Source of the DNA: an uncultured Pseudomonadota bacterium
GTDB taxonomy: Bacteria > Pseudomonadota > Gammaproteobacteria > Methylococcales > Methylomonadaceae
Direction: 5' to 3'
DNA: 64,000 nucleotides
Assembly: GCA_903834465.1 (NCBI GenBank)
Contig: CAILJB010000112.1
Coordinates: forward strand, 1 to 64,000
Shown here: positions 45,671-55,444 of the stretch, one piece after another
Numbering within the stretch: position 1 is the stretch's first letter
How the letters are laid out: each line of letters begins with the position of its first letter
Notes under the pieces: generated by a model
Told to the model about the DNA's origin: nothing
The model's input: the letters and a program-made list of their open reading frames with translations, nothing else
The model's database searches: none
Program-made: the position numbers and the translations under genes

Positions 45671-47159
45671 GTTGTTCTCCTTGGAGAGGATGAAATAATT
45701 TTTCCAACGATAACACCTTGTTATCGACTTGAATAACGTGAGTTTGTTCGTTGGTAGTCAGTGGTTGAGCTGTTTTGAGTTGTTGCTGTAATACCTCTAA
45801 TGTCGCTTCAGAGATGTCATTGTTAAGCTGTTGCCGTTGAATAATACGACAACTTAATTCTTCTTCTGTTGCCTGAAAATCTAAAATCACAAATCGTACT
45901 TGCTGAGTTGCCGCTAGTGTTTGAAATAAAGCGCGTTGCTCAAATTTGAGAAAAGTAGCATCAATTATTACCGAAAAACCAGCCGCGAGAATATCAACAG
46001 CAAAATCAGCAAGTGTTTGATAAGTTTGCGGCGTGTGTTCTGCACTGTATTTATTTTTTGATTTTGAAAATAAACGTTGCCGCTCAACGTCTGAACGTAA
46101 ATGAACCATACCCAACGTTTCGGCTAACTTTGCGCTAAAAGTAGATTTTCCCGAACCAGAATACCCATGCGTAATCAGCAAAAATGGCGTTTTAAACCTG
46201 CTAAATTTTTCCGCTAAAGCAGCGTAACTTTTTGCGGCATATAAATGTGACGGCTCGCGTAATAAAGCAACCTTGGTGCGAACTAACGCCCGATAGACCA
46301 AATAATAACGCAGTAAATTTAAACCATGATAATCACCGCTATGATGCAAATAGCGATTTAAAAAACGGTAGGCAAATGGTTTTAAATTATGCTGTTCTAA
46401 ATCCATCATCACAAAAGCCACTTCATCAATCACATCAATCCAACGCAACGCAGGATTAAATTCAATGCCATCAAACGGCGTGACGCAATTATCAAGCACC
46501 GCAATATTCCCTAAATGCAAATCACCGTGACATTCTCGAATAACCCCTTGTTGTTTACGCTGCCGAATTAGAGATTCATTTTTCAGCAATTCTTGCTCAC
46601 CCCAATTTTCTAACTCTGTCAATTGCTGTAAAAACCTGTCATTCTCAACCAGCGGGTAAATATTCGCGAAATTTCCTAAAAACCAATGGCGAATTTCTGT
46701 TATCGAGCCATAACAACTATCGGTGGTATCCACATTGGCATGATGATGAAAATTCGCAACAAGGTCGGCAAGTTGGTCAATAATTTCTACCTCCAAACGA
46801 CCTTGATTTACCATTTCACTCAACACTTGAGATGCCGTGAATTGCTGCATTTGCAGCGCGTAATCAATGATTTCACCGTCACCATTTATTTGAGCATTTT
46901 TTACTGTTCCCGTAATCGGCACAACTTGTAAATAAAGGTTTGTCGCAAAACGGCGATTCAGGCGCAATTCTTCTTCGCAGTAAAAACTCCGTTTTTCTAA
47001 CGTCGAAAAATCTAAAAAATCAAACTGAACCGGCTTTTTAATTTTATACGCATATTGCCCCGTCAATATCACCCACGAAATATGTGTTTCAATTAATTCA
47101 ATCGCGCTCACAGGATGCGGATAAGCGTCCAGTTTAAGCAGTGATTGAATTAACGTCAT
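45621..47159 (-). CDS. Bifunctional aminoglycoside phosphotransferase-like / P-loop kinase protein
   Basis: This is a 512-residue fusion. The N-terminal APH-like kinase domain (about 25-310) has the catalytic CHGDLHLGNIAVLD and DGIEFNPALRWIDVIDE. The C-terminal P-loop kinase (about 325-490) has Walker A GYSGSGKST and HLRSDVERQRL. The family is widespread near central-metabolism genes but its substrate is unknown. Antibiotic resistance is not implied. The gene overlaps ppsA by 50 bases and follows the DHOD-like gene after 22 bases. Confidence 0.9.
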   Translation of the reverse strand: MTLIQSLLKLDAYPHPVSAIELIETHISWVILTGQYAYKIKKPVQFDFLDFSTLEKRSFYCEEELRLNRRFATNLYLQVVPITGTVKNAQINGDGEIIDYALQMQQFTASQVLSEMVNQGRLEVEIIDQLADLVANFHHHANVDTTDSCYGSITEIRHWFLGNFANIYPLVENDRFLQQLTELENWGEQELLKNESLIRQRKQQGVIRECHGDLHLGNIAVLDNCVTPFDGIEFNPALRWIDVIDEVAFVMMDLEQHNLKPFAYRFLNRYLHHSGDYHGLNLLRYYLVYRALVRTKVALLREPSHLYAAKSYAALAEKFSRFKTPFLLITHGYSGSGKSTFSAKLAETLGMVHLRSDVERQRLFSKSKNKYSAEHTPQTYQTLADFAVDILAAGFSVIIDATFLKFEQRALFQTLAATQQVRFVILDFQATEEELSCRIIQRQQLNNDISEATLEVLQQQLKTAQPLTTNEQTHVIQVDNKVLSLEKLFHPLQGEQHDTTSKLYSLVQRIND

Positions 47160-47181
47160 GAAAGTATCTCGTATCTATCAA

Positions 47182-48195
47182 TCACCGTAATACGCCAGCA
47201 GCGCAAGAATAATTATCTAATACCTGCACATAATTGGCGCGTTCATACGCGCTGGGATCAATCGCATTTTGTTGACTAACGCTCCCTTTAAGCTGACCAA
47301 TCGATTCATAGTCATGTTCAACGAGCCATTGTTCTAATTCTGTCAAGATATTGGTTAAATGCCCTGCCCCGTGCTTGAGTAATACACTGCAAAGCTGTAC
47401 TACATCTGCACCCGCCAGTAATGCTTTCAATATATCGGGCGTTTCGTGAAAACCACCCGTGACCGCTATCGATAAATGCGTACGTCCGTATAACAATGCT
47501 GCCCAACGTATGCGTAATAAGGCTTCGGATGGCGTGGATAACTCTAATTTTGGAATCACTTGCAGAGTTTCCAAATCAATATCAGACTGATAAAAGCGAT
47601 TAAATATCGTAATACCACTCGCGCCAGCAGATTCCAAACGTTTCGCAAAATAAATCGGTGAACTAAACTGTGACGACAGTTTCATGTTAATTGGCACACT
47701 GACCGCCCCCTTCAATTCTTGCAAAATGTCTAAATAACGTTGTTCGACTGTCTCACTGTTTTCCTCAGAATTTGCCGCGACGTGGTAAATATTTAATTCC
47801 AGCGCATCTGCGCCGGCTTGTTGCAACTGTTTACCGTATTCAACCCAACCGCTCAACGACGTACCGTTCAAACTGGCAATGACGGGAATGGATAACGCCG
47901 ATTTCAATTTTTGCAGATTTTCTAAATAGTGTTCTTGATAGGTTTGAATATTGTTTGGCATGGGATGAAACGAATCCGCCTCACCATGTCCAATAGCTTG
48001 CTGGTCAAAAAATCGCGCCATTTGCTGATGTTCTGCTTCGATTTTCTCTTCAAACAGCGAATACATTATCAATGCCGCCGCGCCGCAATCTTCAAGACGA
48101 CGAGCAATTTCTATATCTTTGCTCAACGGTGAGGCAGACGGCACTAAAGGATTTGCCAATTTCAAACCAAGATAATTTGTCGTTAAATCAACCAT
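47182..48195 (-). CDS. Dihydroorotate dehydrogenase-like flavoprotein
   Basis: This 337-residue FMN-binding TIM-barrel protein belongs to the class I DHOD superfamily. Recognisable segments are DLTTNYLGLKLANPLVPSASPLS at the start, ALELNIYH, PINMKLS and AVTGGFHETPDILKALLAGADVVQL (FMN phosphate site). It is not the housekeeping PyrD: the active-site wording differs and it is tied to nifJ, overlapping it by 8 bases. Homologues commonly accompany pyruvate:ferredoxin oxidoreductase; it may pass electrons to or from ferredoxin or flavodoxin. Confidence 0.9.
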   Translation of the reverse strand: MVDLTTNYLGLKLANPLVPSASPLSKDIEIARRLEDCGAAALIMYSLFEEKIEAEHQQMARFFDQQAIGHGEADSFHPMPNNIQTYQEHYLENLQKLKSALSIPVIASLNGTSLSGWVEYGKQLQQAGADALELNIYHVAANSEENSETVEQRYLDILQELKGAVSVPINMKLSSQFSSPIYFAKRLESAGASGITIFNRFYQSDIDLETLQVIPKLELSTPSEALLRIRWAALLYGRTHLSIAVTGGFHETPDILKALLAGADVVQLCSVLLKHGAGHLTNILTELEQWLVEHDYESIGQLKGSVSQQNAIDPSAYERANYVQVLDNYSCAAGVLR

Positions 48196-51100
48196 TGTCT
48201 GACTCCGTTACAGTTTTAATTTGCGCTTTGACAGACGACACGCTAATCGTATCATCCCAATCCAGCTCCGAAAGTTGTTTGTAATAGTGATAGCGACTTT
48301 TAACGTCTTGTTGCGCTTGTGCTAGAAAACGCTCCGCCTCTTCAGGATGCGTTTGCCACAACATGCTAAAACGGGTTTCAGTTTTTACAAAATCGCGGTA
48401 AGGAATAGAAGGTTCTGCCGAATCTAGGTGCATCGGATTTTTTCCCTGTTTAATTTTACGGGGGTCAAAACGGAATAACGGCCAGTGTCCACTTTTTACC
48501 GCTAGATTTTGTTGCCGATGATTGTTCGATAAATCGACACCGTGGGCAATGCAAGGCGAATAAGCAATGATAATAGACGGCCCTTCGTGCGCTTCGGCTT
48601 CCAAAAAGGCATTGAGCGTTTGTGTATCTTTACCGGCATAAGCAACGTGTGCGACATAAACATTGCCATAATCCATCGCCAATAAGGCTAAATCTTTTTT
48701 AGCGGTGGCTTTACCGCCTGCCGAAAATTTTGCCACCGCGCCTAACGGGGTTGATTTTGAAGTTTGTCCGCCGGTATTTGAATAGACTTCAGTATCTAAA
48801 ACCAAAATATTGACGTTACGACCGCTTGCTAAAACATGGTCAAGACCGCCATAACCGATGTCATACGCCCAACCGTCACCACCCATAATCCACACACTTT
48901 TTTTGCACAAATTATCAGCAATTTTAAATAATGTTTGCGCGGTTGAATTTGTTAGCGGTTGTAAGCGTTGTTTCAACGTTGCTACTTGTTCGCGTTGCTC
49001 GTAAATGCCCGCTTCATCAGATTGGTCGGCATTTAAAATGGAATCGACGATTTCATTACCTAATGGTTCGCGTAATGAAGCTAATAATTCTTTGGCGTAT
49101 TCATTTTGTTTATCGAGTGCCACGCGCATTCCTAAACCGAATTCGGCATTGTCTTCAAATAGGGAATTGCTCCACGCTACGCCACGCCCTTCGGCATTTT
49201 TAGTCCATGGTGTGGTCGGTAAATTGCCGCCGTAAATCGACGAACAGCCCGTTGCATTTGCGACCACCATCCTGTCGCCAAACAATTGCGAAGCCAATTT
49301 GATATAGGGCGTTTCGCCACAGCCCGCACATGCGCCGGAGAATTCAAACAGCGGTTGTAATACCATTGCACCTTTGATGGTGTTGGTTTTTAACAGACGA
49401 CGCTCATATTCGGGAATTGCCAAAAAGAAATCCCAGTTTTCACGTTCAGTTTCGCGCAACGGTGGTTGTGGCACCATATTTAAGGCTTTACGACTGGCAT
49501 TAGATTTATCTCGAATCGGACAAATATCCACACACAAACTACAACCTGTACAATCTTCTGGCGCGACTTGATAACTGATTTCTAAACCAGCGGGAAAATC
49601 TTTACCTAACATCGGCGCGTGTTTAAATGTTTCTGGCATATTTTCCAAAACATCGTGCGAATAAATTTTGCTGCGAATCACCGAATGCGGACAGACCATC
49701 ACGCATTTGCCGCATTGCGTACATAAATCGGTTTCCCAAACCGGAATTTCTAACGCTAAATTCCGTTTTTCATACGCGGCGGTGCCAGTTGGAAACGTAC
49801 CATCAACAGGCATCACGCTAACCGGCAACGCATCGCCCCGACCGGCAATGATTTCGCCAGTTACGCGTTTAATAAAATCAGGCGCGGTCGCGGTAATTAC
49901 AGATTGGATGTCAAATTGACTACTCACTTGCGTTGGCAGTGGGACGGCTTTTAGATTCACTAACGTTTCATCGATAGCACTCATATTCAGTTCGACCATG
50001 CGCGAACCTTTTTTGCCGTAGGTTTTTTCAACGGCGTGTTTAATTGCCTTAATCGCTTGTTCTTGTGGCAATACACCTGATATAGCAAAAAAACACGTCT
50101 GCATAATCGTGTTAATGCGTCTACCCATGCCGGTTTTTTCAGCCACTGCATAACCGTCAATAATATAAAATCGAATTTTTTTATCGAGCATTTGTTGTTG
50201 CATTTTGGCGGGCAATGAAGCCCAAACGTTTTCAACCGATTCAGACGTGTTTAGCAAAAATACCGCGCCAGCCGCTGCATTGGCGAGCATATCATAACGT
50301 TCTAAAAAAATCGTTTGATGACAACCGATAAAATTCGCATCATTTTCAGCAATCAAATAGGTTGAGCGAATCGGTTTTACGCCAAAACGCAAATGTGAAA
50401 CCGTAATTGCACCTGATTTTTTTGAGTCATACACAAAATAACCTTGTGCGTTTAAATTCGTCTCTTCGCCGATAATTTTGATGGTGTTTTTATTTGCGCC
50501 AACTGTGCCATCGCTTCCTAAACCGTAAAACATCGCTTGGAATGTTTCGGTAAGTGCATCGGTGCGATAACTAGCATCCCACGCTAAACTGCTATGCGTC
50601 ACATCGTCGTGTATGCCGATAGTGAAATTATTTTTGGGATATTCTTGTTTTAATTCATCAAAAATCGCCTTAATCATCGCTGGCGTAAATTCTTTGGATG
50701 ACAGTCCATAACGTCCACCAACAACTTTTGGCAAAACAGAAAATTTCGCCGTGCCACTAATGAAATCTTGCGCGAGTACGGTAAGTACATCTTTATAAAG
50801 TGGTTCACCATCTGCGCCCGGTTCTTTAGTTCTATCCAATACCGCGATTTTTTTACAGGTCGATGGCAATGCCGCAAGTAAACTCGCTGCATCAAAAGGT
50901 CGATATAAACGTACTTTCAGTAAGCCAACGGATTCACCCTGATGATTCAAATACTCCAAAGTTTCTGCAACCGCTTCTGTGCCAGACCCCATAATAACAA
51001 TCACGCGCTCGGCGTGTTCTGAACCTACATATTCAAACAATCGATAAGTGCGCCCTGTCAATGCCGCAAATCTATCCATCGCGCCCTGCACAATCGCAGG

Positions 51101-51820
51101 CATTGCTTGATAATAGGAATTCACCGATTCTCGTGCTTGAAAATACACGTCGGGATTCTGCGCCGTACCGCGTAATACCGGATTATCAGGCGTTAATGCA
51201 CGATTTCGATGCGCCGTTACCCACGCTTCGTCAATCATGCCACGAAAAACGTCATCATCAAATGTGGTGATTTTGGCGACTTCATGCGAAGTGCGAAAAC
51301 CATCGAAGAAATGTAGCAACGGAATGCGACTTTCTAACGTTGCCGCATGGGAAATCAACGCAAAATCTAAAACTTCTTGCGGGGAATTCGAACAGAGCAG
51401 CCCAAATCCAGTCATTCGCGCCGACATAACATCGCTGTGATCGCCAAAAATAGACAACGCCTGACATGCCAACGAACGTGCGGCAATATGAAATACCGTT
51501 GGCGTAAGTTCACCGGCGATTTTGTACATATTCGGCAGCATCAACAATAAACCTTGCGAGGCAGTAAACGTCGTCGCTAGCGAACCGGCTTGCAGCGCGC
51601 CATGAATTGCCCCCGCCGCACCGGCTTCACTTTGCATTTCGATAACTTGTGGTATTGTTCCCCACAAATTCGTTTGACCTCGCGATGACCACTCGTCTGA
51701 CCATTCGCCCATTGGCGTTGCGGGAGTTATGGGATAAATGGCAATGACTTCGCTGAGTTTATGCGCCACCATAGCGGCGGCTTGATTTCCATCGATGGTA
51801 AGTGTTTGCTGATTTCGCAT
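48188..51820 (-). CDS. nifJ: Pyruvate:ferredoxin (flavodoxin) oxidoreductase
   Basis: This 1210-residue single-chain PFOR interconverts pyruvate plus CoA and acetyl-CoA plus CO2 with reduced ferredoxin or flavodoxin. The N-terminal pyruvate-binding domain has YPITPATPMGE. Two [4Fe-4S] motifs (CTQCGKCVMVCP and CTGCSLCVDICP) lie near residue 685-760, and the TPP domain starts at SGACAGCGETPY and includes GGDGWAYDIGYGGLDHVL. ATG at 51820 (MRNQQTLTIDGN) is favoured by GAGGG eight bases upstream; an upstream ATG at 51856 would add 12 residues. It opens a five-gene unit. Confidence 0.97.
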   Translation of the reverse strand: MRNQQTLTIDGNQAAAMVAHKLSEVIAIYPITPATPMGEWSDEWSSRGQTNLWGTIPQVIEMQSEAGAAGAIHGALQAGSLATTFTASQGLLLMLPNMYKIAGELTPTVFHIAARSLACQALSIFGDHSDVMSARMTGFGLLCSNSPQEVLDFALISHAATLESRIPLLHFFDGFRTSHEVAKITTFDDDVFRGMIDEAWVTAHRNRALTPDNPVLRGTAQNPDVYFQARESVNSYYQAMPAIVQGAMDRFAALTGRTYRLFEYVGSEHAERVIVIMGSGTEAVAETLEYLNHQGESVGLLKVRLYRPFDAASLLAALPSTCKKIAVLDRTKEPGADGEPLYKDVLTVLAQDFISGTAKFSVLPKVVGGRYGLSSKEFTPAMIKAIFDELKQEYPKNNFTIGIHDDVTHSSLAWDASYRTDALTETFQAMFYGLGSDGTVGANKNTIKIIGEETNLNAQGYFVYDSKKSGAITVSHLRFGVKPIRSTYLIAENDANFIGCHQTIFLERYDMLANAAAGAVFLLNTSESVENVWASLPAKMQQQMLDKKIRFYIIDGYAVAEKTGMGRRINTIMQTCFFAISGVLPQEQAIKAIKHAVEKTYGKKGSRMVELNMSAIDETLVNLKAVPLPTQVSSQFDIQSVITATAPDFIKRVTGEIIAGRGDALPVSVMPVDGTFPTGTAAYEKRNLALEIPVWETDLCTQCGKCVMVCPHSVIRSKIYSHDVLENMPETFKHAPMLGKDFPAGLEISYQVAPEDCTGCSLCVDICPIRDKSNASRKALNMVPQPPLRETERENWDFFLAIPEYERRLLKTNTIKGAMVLQPLFEFSGACAGCGETPYIKLASQLFGDRMVVANATGCSSIYGGNLPTTPWTKNAEGRGVAWSNSLFEDNAEFGLGMRVALDKQNEYAKELLASLREPLGNEIVDSILNADQSDEAGIYEQREQVATLKQRLQPLTNSTAQTLFKIADNLCKKSVWIMGGDGWAYDIGYGGLDHVLASGRNVNILVLDTEVYSNTGGQTSKSTPLGAVAKFSAGGKATAKKDLALLAMDYGNVYVAHVAYAGKDTQTLNAFLEAEAHEGPSIIIAYSPCIAHGVDLSNNHRQQNLAVKSGHWPLFRFDPRKIKQGKNPMHLDSAEPSIPYRDFVKTETRFSMLWQTHPEEAERFLAQAQQDVKSRYHYYKQLSELDWDDTISVSSVKAQIKTVTESDNG

Positions 51821-51918
51821 TGTACAGCCCTCGTGATGAACAAAAGATGATGACATTTTTCACTACATGGCTGAGTGTACAACGGTAATCTAAAATTGAG
51901 TTAAATTTTTAGGGGAAA

Positions 51919-53142
51919 ATGATGAATGTGTTTATTAAGTCGTTGATTTTTTCGATGTTAGTTTTAACACAAAGTTCAATTTTTAATTTGAGTGTAGCGG
52001 ATTCACAAGGCATGCAGCTTAATCAAGTTGATGCACAAACGAGTGATATAGAAGTTTTTGTGCGTGAAAATTGTCCACATTGTGCGGCAGCAGAAGCGTT
52101 TTTAAAAACGTTACAACAAGAACAACCCAATTTACATATTGTGATTCATAATCTCACGCAAGAACCATCAGCTTTTTCGCAATTACAACGCATCGCACAA
52201 CAACAAGGCATTGGCTTGATTCGTGTTCCTGCGATAAATGTGAAAGGGCAACTGATTATTGGCTATGCCGATGCCATCACGACGGGACAGTGGATTCGTA
52301 ATGTTTTAGCCCAAAAATCCGCAACGCCCGTTCCTTCGACGCAAAATGACGCAGGAAGTTGTGAAATTCAACAAACGCTCGAATGTACTGCGCCAACAAT
52401 TGAAAAAACAGAATCGTTTGAACTCGACTTTTTCGGACAAAAACTCACGCTTACCGAAATAGGTTTACCCTTATTCACGTTAGCGATGGGATTACTTGAT
52501 GGGTTTAATCCTTGTTCGATGTGGGTGTTAATTTTAATGATTTCGTTACTGGCTCCCACGAAAAATCGTGGGCGAATGTTAGCCATTGCTGGCACATTTG
52601 TCGCCATTGAAGGTATTGCCTATTTTTTATTTATGAGCGCGTGGCTAAATTTATTTTTATGGATTGGATTGTCGCGACTTTCTGAAATTATTATCGCGTT
52701 AATTGCGTTACTCGCCGGTGCAATCAATCTCAAAGATTTTTTGTTTTTTGGGCGCGGATTGTCTTTATCAATTCCAAATTTTGCAAAAACAGATATTTAT
52801 GCACGCATTCGTCGTATTTTAAATGCTCAAAATCTTACTGGTGCGCTAATTGGCGTTGCGATTTTGGCTGTTTTGGTACAGATTGTTGAATTTATGTGTA
52901 CGTCCGGTTTTCCAGCACTTTATACGCGGATTTTAACGTTACAACATTTCAGCCCCTTTCATTATTACAGTTATCTTTTACTTTACAACGTCGCATATAT
53001 GTTTGACGATTGTGTTGTTTTAGCTATTGGTGTTATCACGCTAAGTCAACGACGGTTGCAAGAAAAAGAAGGTCGCTGGCTTAAATTTATCAGCGGTTTG
53101 GTGATGGTTAGCTTAGGTGGCTATTTGTTGTTTTTTGCGTAA
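51919..53142 (+). CDS. Glutaredoxin-like domain fused to DsbD/CcdA-like membrane domain
   Basis: This is a 407-residue protein. A signal or membrane anchor at about 1-27 precedes a glutaredoxin-like domain (about 44-125) with the redox motif CPHC (FVRENCPHCAAAE). The membrane part has about six helices (from about 180), with a cysteine in GFNPCSMW like the first reactive cysteine of CcdA/DsbD, another in EFMCTSG, and one in FDDCVV. It probably moves reducing equivalents across the inner membrane to the attached periplasmic thiol domain. It stands alone, divergent from nifJ. Confidence 0.85.
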   Translation: MMNVFIKSLIFSMLVLTQSSIFNLSVADSQGMQLNQVDAQTSDIEVFVRENCPHCAAAEAFLKTLQQEQPNLHIVIHNLTQEPSAFSQLQRIAQQQGIGLIRVPAINVKGQLIIGYADAITTGQWIRNVLAQKSATPVPSTQNDAGSCEIQQTLECTAPTIEKTESFELDFFGQKLTLTEIGLPLFTLAMGLLDGFNPCSMWVLILMISLLAPTKNRGRMLAIAGTFVAIEGIAYFLFMSAWLNLFLWIGLSRLSEIIIALIALLAGAINLKDFLFFGRGLSLSIPNFAKTDIYARIRRILNAQNLTGALIGVAILAVLVQIVEFMCTSGFPALYTRILTLQHFSPFHYYSYLLLYNVAYMFDDCVVLAIGVITLSQRRLQEKEGRWLKFISGLVMVSLGGYLLFFA

Positions 53143-53186
53143 CTTTATTTTTAATCACATTTTTTAAACAGTCTGAGGAATAATTT

Positions 53187-53756
53187 ATGAGCGATGCTTT
53201 TCACAAAGGTAATATTGAATTACAAGAGCATTTTGATTCACGCAAATTAGCTGACCGTGTGCATGAATTGATTGTGCATGAAGTTATCACCGATGAAGAG
53301 CGTGCTTTCATTGAATCGCGCGATATGTTTTTTATTAGCAGTGTCGATGACCAAGGTCGTCCAACCGTTTCGCATAAAGGTGGCGCGACAGGTTTTGTGC
53401 GCGTGATTGATGATAAAACCATTGCATTTCCTGATTACGATGGCAATGGGATTTTTTTAACGACGGGGAACATTGCGTTGAATCATGAAGTTGGATTGCT
53501 TTTTATTGATTTTGAAAACCCACAACGTCTGCGTTTGCATGGCACAGCAAATATTGCATTAGATGACCCGCTTTTGAATGAATACATTGATGCAAAATTC
53601 ATTATTCGCATTACGGTTCGGAATTTGTTTTTGAATTGTCCACGTTACATTCATCGTTATAAAAAATTAGAACAATCTGAATACATTCCGAAAAAAGACT
53701 GTGTTGCGCCCATTCCTGACTGGAAAAAATTGGATGCTGTACAAGATGTACTCTAA
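53187..53756 (+). CDS. Pyridoxamine 5'-phosphate oxidase family flavoprotein
   Basis: This 189-residue split-barrel FMN-binding protein has segments DMFFISSVDDQGRPTVSHKGGATGFVRVIDD, NGIFLTTGNIALNHEVGLLFIDFENPQRLRLHG and NCPRYIHRYKKLE. These match the PNPOx-related subfamily, not true PdxH. The substrate is unknown. A GAGG ribosome site precedes the ATG. It follows the glutaredoxin-DsbD gene after 44 bases and may be co-transcribed. Confidence 0.88.
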   Translation: MSDAFHKGNIELQEHFDSRKLADRVHELIVHEVITDEERAFIESRDMFFISSVDDQGRPTVSHKGGATGFVRVIDDKTIAFPDYDGNGIFLTTGNIALNHEVGLLFIDFENPQRLRLHGTANIALDDPLLNEYIDAKFIIRITVRNLFLNCPRYIHRYKKLEQSEYIPKKDCVAPIPDWKKLDAVQDVL

Positions 53757-53812
53757 AAATTTAAATATTATTCATGAGAGCGTCACATTGTGCCGCCCTC
53801 ATAGCTTTTGGC

Positions 53813-53986
53813 TTAGACAGAAGAACACGCCTCCATAAGTAGCATGCGTCTCAAACCAGAGTCTGTCATACGCTCATGCACAGTGTGTAATTCAAATTCG
53901 TCTCTATGATAAATATCTCGCTGTTCTAACTTTAAATGTTGTTTAACATCTTCTGTTACTTTTTCTATTTCTTCATTGTCGTACAT
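53813..53986 (-). CDS. Possible small protein of 57 residues
   Basis: A short frame (MYDNEEIEKVTEDVKQHL ...) is preceded by AGGTG five bases before ATG 53986. It is charged and helical, with one Cys near the end, and matches nothing I recognise. It stands alone in an otherwise gene-free stretch, with codon use not unlike real genes. Confidence 0.45.
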   Translation of the reverse strand: MYDNEEIEKVTEDVKQHLKLEQRDIYHRDEFELHTVHERMTDSGLRRMLLMEACSSV

Positions 53987-54259
53987 AACGTCACCTGCCA
54001 GAACCAATAGTTCGAACTCACCATTTTAATAACTATTTTTCTTTGTTATCAAAATACACGTCTGACATTTTAGGCACAATTCAATTTAATACCACACAGT
54101 CATACTGGTGATTTCGCCAACAGGATAGGTTGAGAATAAGGTAAATTATTATGAGTAACGCATAAGTTCATATCAGACTTATTATTTTTTGAAAATATTT
54201 TCGTGGAAATGCGACAAAAAATTTGCCGCATTTTTCAATTTTGGTGAGAAATTTTTGAA
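53987..54259. other. Intergenic region downstream of mdh
   Basis: This AT-rich stretch has a hairpin at 54210-54230 (TGCGACAAA / TTTGCCGCA, one G-T pair) followed by TTTTT on the plus strand, and a 12-base palindrome GAAAATATTTTC at 54191-54202. The hairpin lies just beyond the mdh stop and may help end that transcript, although the T run is on the other side. I see no RNA gene. Confidence 0.4.
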
Positions 54260-55237
54260 TTAGAATAGGTGTTTTACAGCATCGCGTTCTTGTTTTAATT
54301 CTTCTTCGCTTAATTGCATACGCTGACGACTAAATTCATTGATAGGTAAACCTTGAACAATTTGAATTTTGCCATCTTCAACCGTTACAGGAAATGAATA
54401 CATCAAACCTTTTTCAATGCCGTAACTCCCGTCGGAGTAAATCCCCATGCTTACCCAATCGTTATCAGGCGTACCTAATTCCCACATTCGCATTTGATCT
54501 AACGCCGCATTTGCTGCCGAACCAGCACTCGATTGACCGCGTATTTTAATGACGGCTTCACCACGATTTTGCACCGTGGGGATAAACTCCTCTAAAAACC
54601 ATTTATTATCCACCAGCGATAACGCGTCTTGCCCCCGCACTTTGGCATGATGTAAATCTGGATATTGCGTGCAAGAATGATTGCCCCACACCGTCATATT
54701 TTTAATGTCCGTCGTCAACACGCCACACTTTTCAGCTAATTGGCTAATAGCACGATTATGGTCTAAACGACTCATCGCTGAAAAATTTGCCGGTGATAAA
54801 TCGGGGGCATTTTTTAATGCAATTAACGCATTTGTGTTCGCAGGATTACCTGTCACTAACACTTTTACATTTCGATTTGCAACGGCATTTAACGCTTTGC
54901 CCTGCGTGGAAAAGATTTCAGCATTCACTTCGAGTAAATCTTTTCGTGCCATGCCTAATTTGCGTGGTTGTGCGCCAATTAAAAACGCATGATCCACATT
55001 TTTAAATGCCACTAAGGGGTCAGAAGTCATTTCAATACCGCGAACAATAGGGCTAGCACAATCATTCAGTTCCATAACGACACCTTCTAACGTCGTCATC
55101 GCCGCAGGAACTTCGAGTAAATGCAACACAATGGGTTGATTTTTGCCAAACGAATGCCCAGCTGCCAAGCGGAATAGTAGCGAATAACTAATTTGACCCG
55201 CTGCTCCTGTGACAGCGATATGAAGTGGTGCTTTCAT
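54260..55237 (-). CDS. mdh: NAD-dependent malate dehydrogenase
   Basis: Mdh interconverts malate and oxaloacetate, here for both the TCA and serine cycles. The 325-residue protein has the NAD-binding [13 protein letters not shown] near the start, [18 protein letters not shown], substrate and catalytic residues in MSRLDHNRA and VWGNHS, and the C-terminal [12 protein letters not shown]. It is of the cytosolic-type (MalateDH-SF1) subgroup. ATG at 55237 ([14 protein letters not shown]) with AAAGGA upstream is preferred; the frame is open for 36 more codons without a better start. It is divergent from mtdA. Confidence 0.96.
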   Translation of the reverse strand: MKAPLHIAVTGAAGQISYSLLFRLAAGHSFGKNQPIVLHLLEVPAAMTTLEGVVMELNDCASPIVRGIEMTSDPLVAFKNVDHAFLIGAQPRKLGMARKDLLEVNAEIFSTQGKALNAVANRNVKVLVTGNPANTNALIALKNAPDLSPANFSAMSRLDHNRAISQLAEKCGVLTTDIKNMTVWGNHSCTQYPDLHHAKVRGQDALSLVDNKWFLEEFIPTVQNRGEAVIKIRGQSSAGSAANAALDQMRMWELGTPDNDWVSMGIYSDGSYGIEKGLMYSFPVTVEDGKIQIVQGLPINEFSRQRMQLSEEELKQERDAVKHLF

Positions 55238-55394
55238 TTTTTTATCTTTCCTTTGAAACAACTTTAATTTGGTGTTATCGAAAATGGTGAAACGGGAGCG
55301 AAGTGGATAACTTCTGGTTAAAATTGTTGCCATCGTACCATTCATAAGCGAGTAAAAACAGGCTGTGCATAACGGATCAGTCTGTTTTATCAGT

Positions 55395-55400
55395 TATAAT
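55395..55400 (+). promoter_or_regulatory. -10 element of the mtdA operon
   Basis: A perfect TATAAT lies 45 bases before the mtdA ATG. No good -35 is seen at 16-18 bases, so activation may be needed. Confidence 0.4.
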
Positions 55401-55444
55401 GTTGCCCATTTATCCCTTTAAATCTAACTAGCGTGAGTAATTTC

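Noticed and set aside
45621-47159. Aminoglycoside resistance gene
   Set aside because: APH-like fold only; the fusion with a P-loop kinase is a conserved metabolic-context family and does not indicate resistance.
47182-48195. Housekeeping PyrD
   Set aside because: Sequence and operon position with nifJ match the DHOD-like family rather than pyrimidine biosynthesis.
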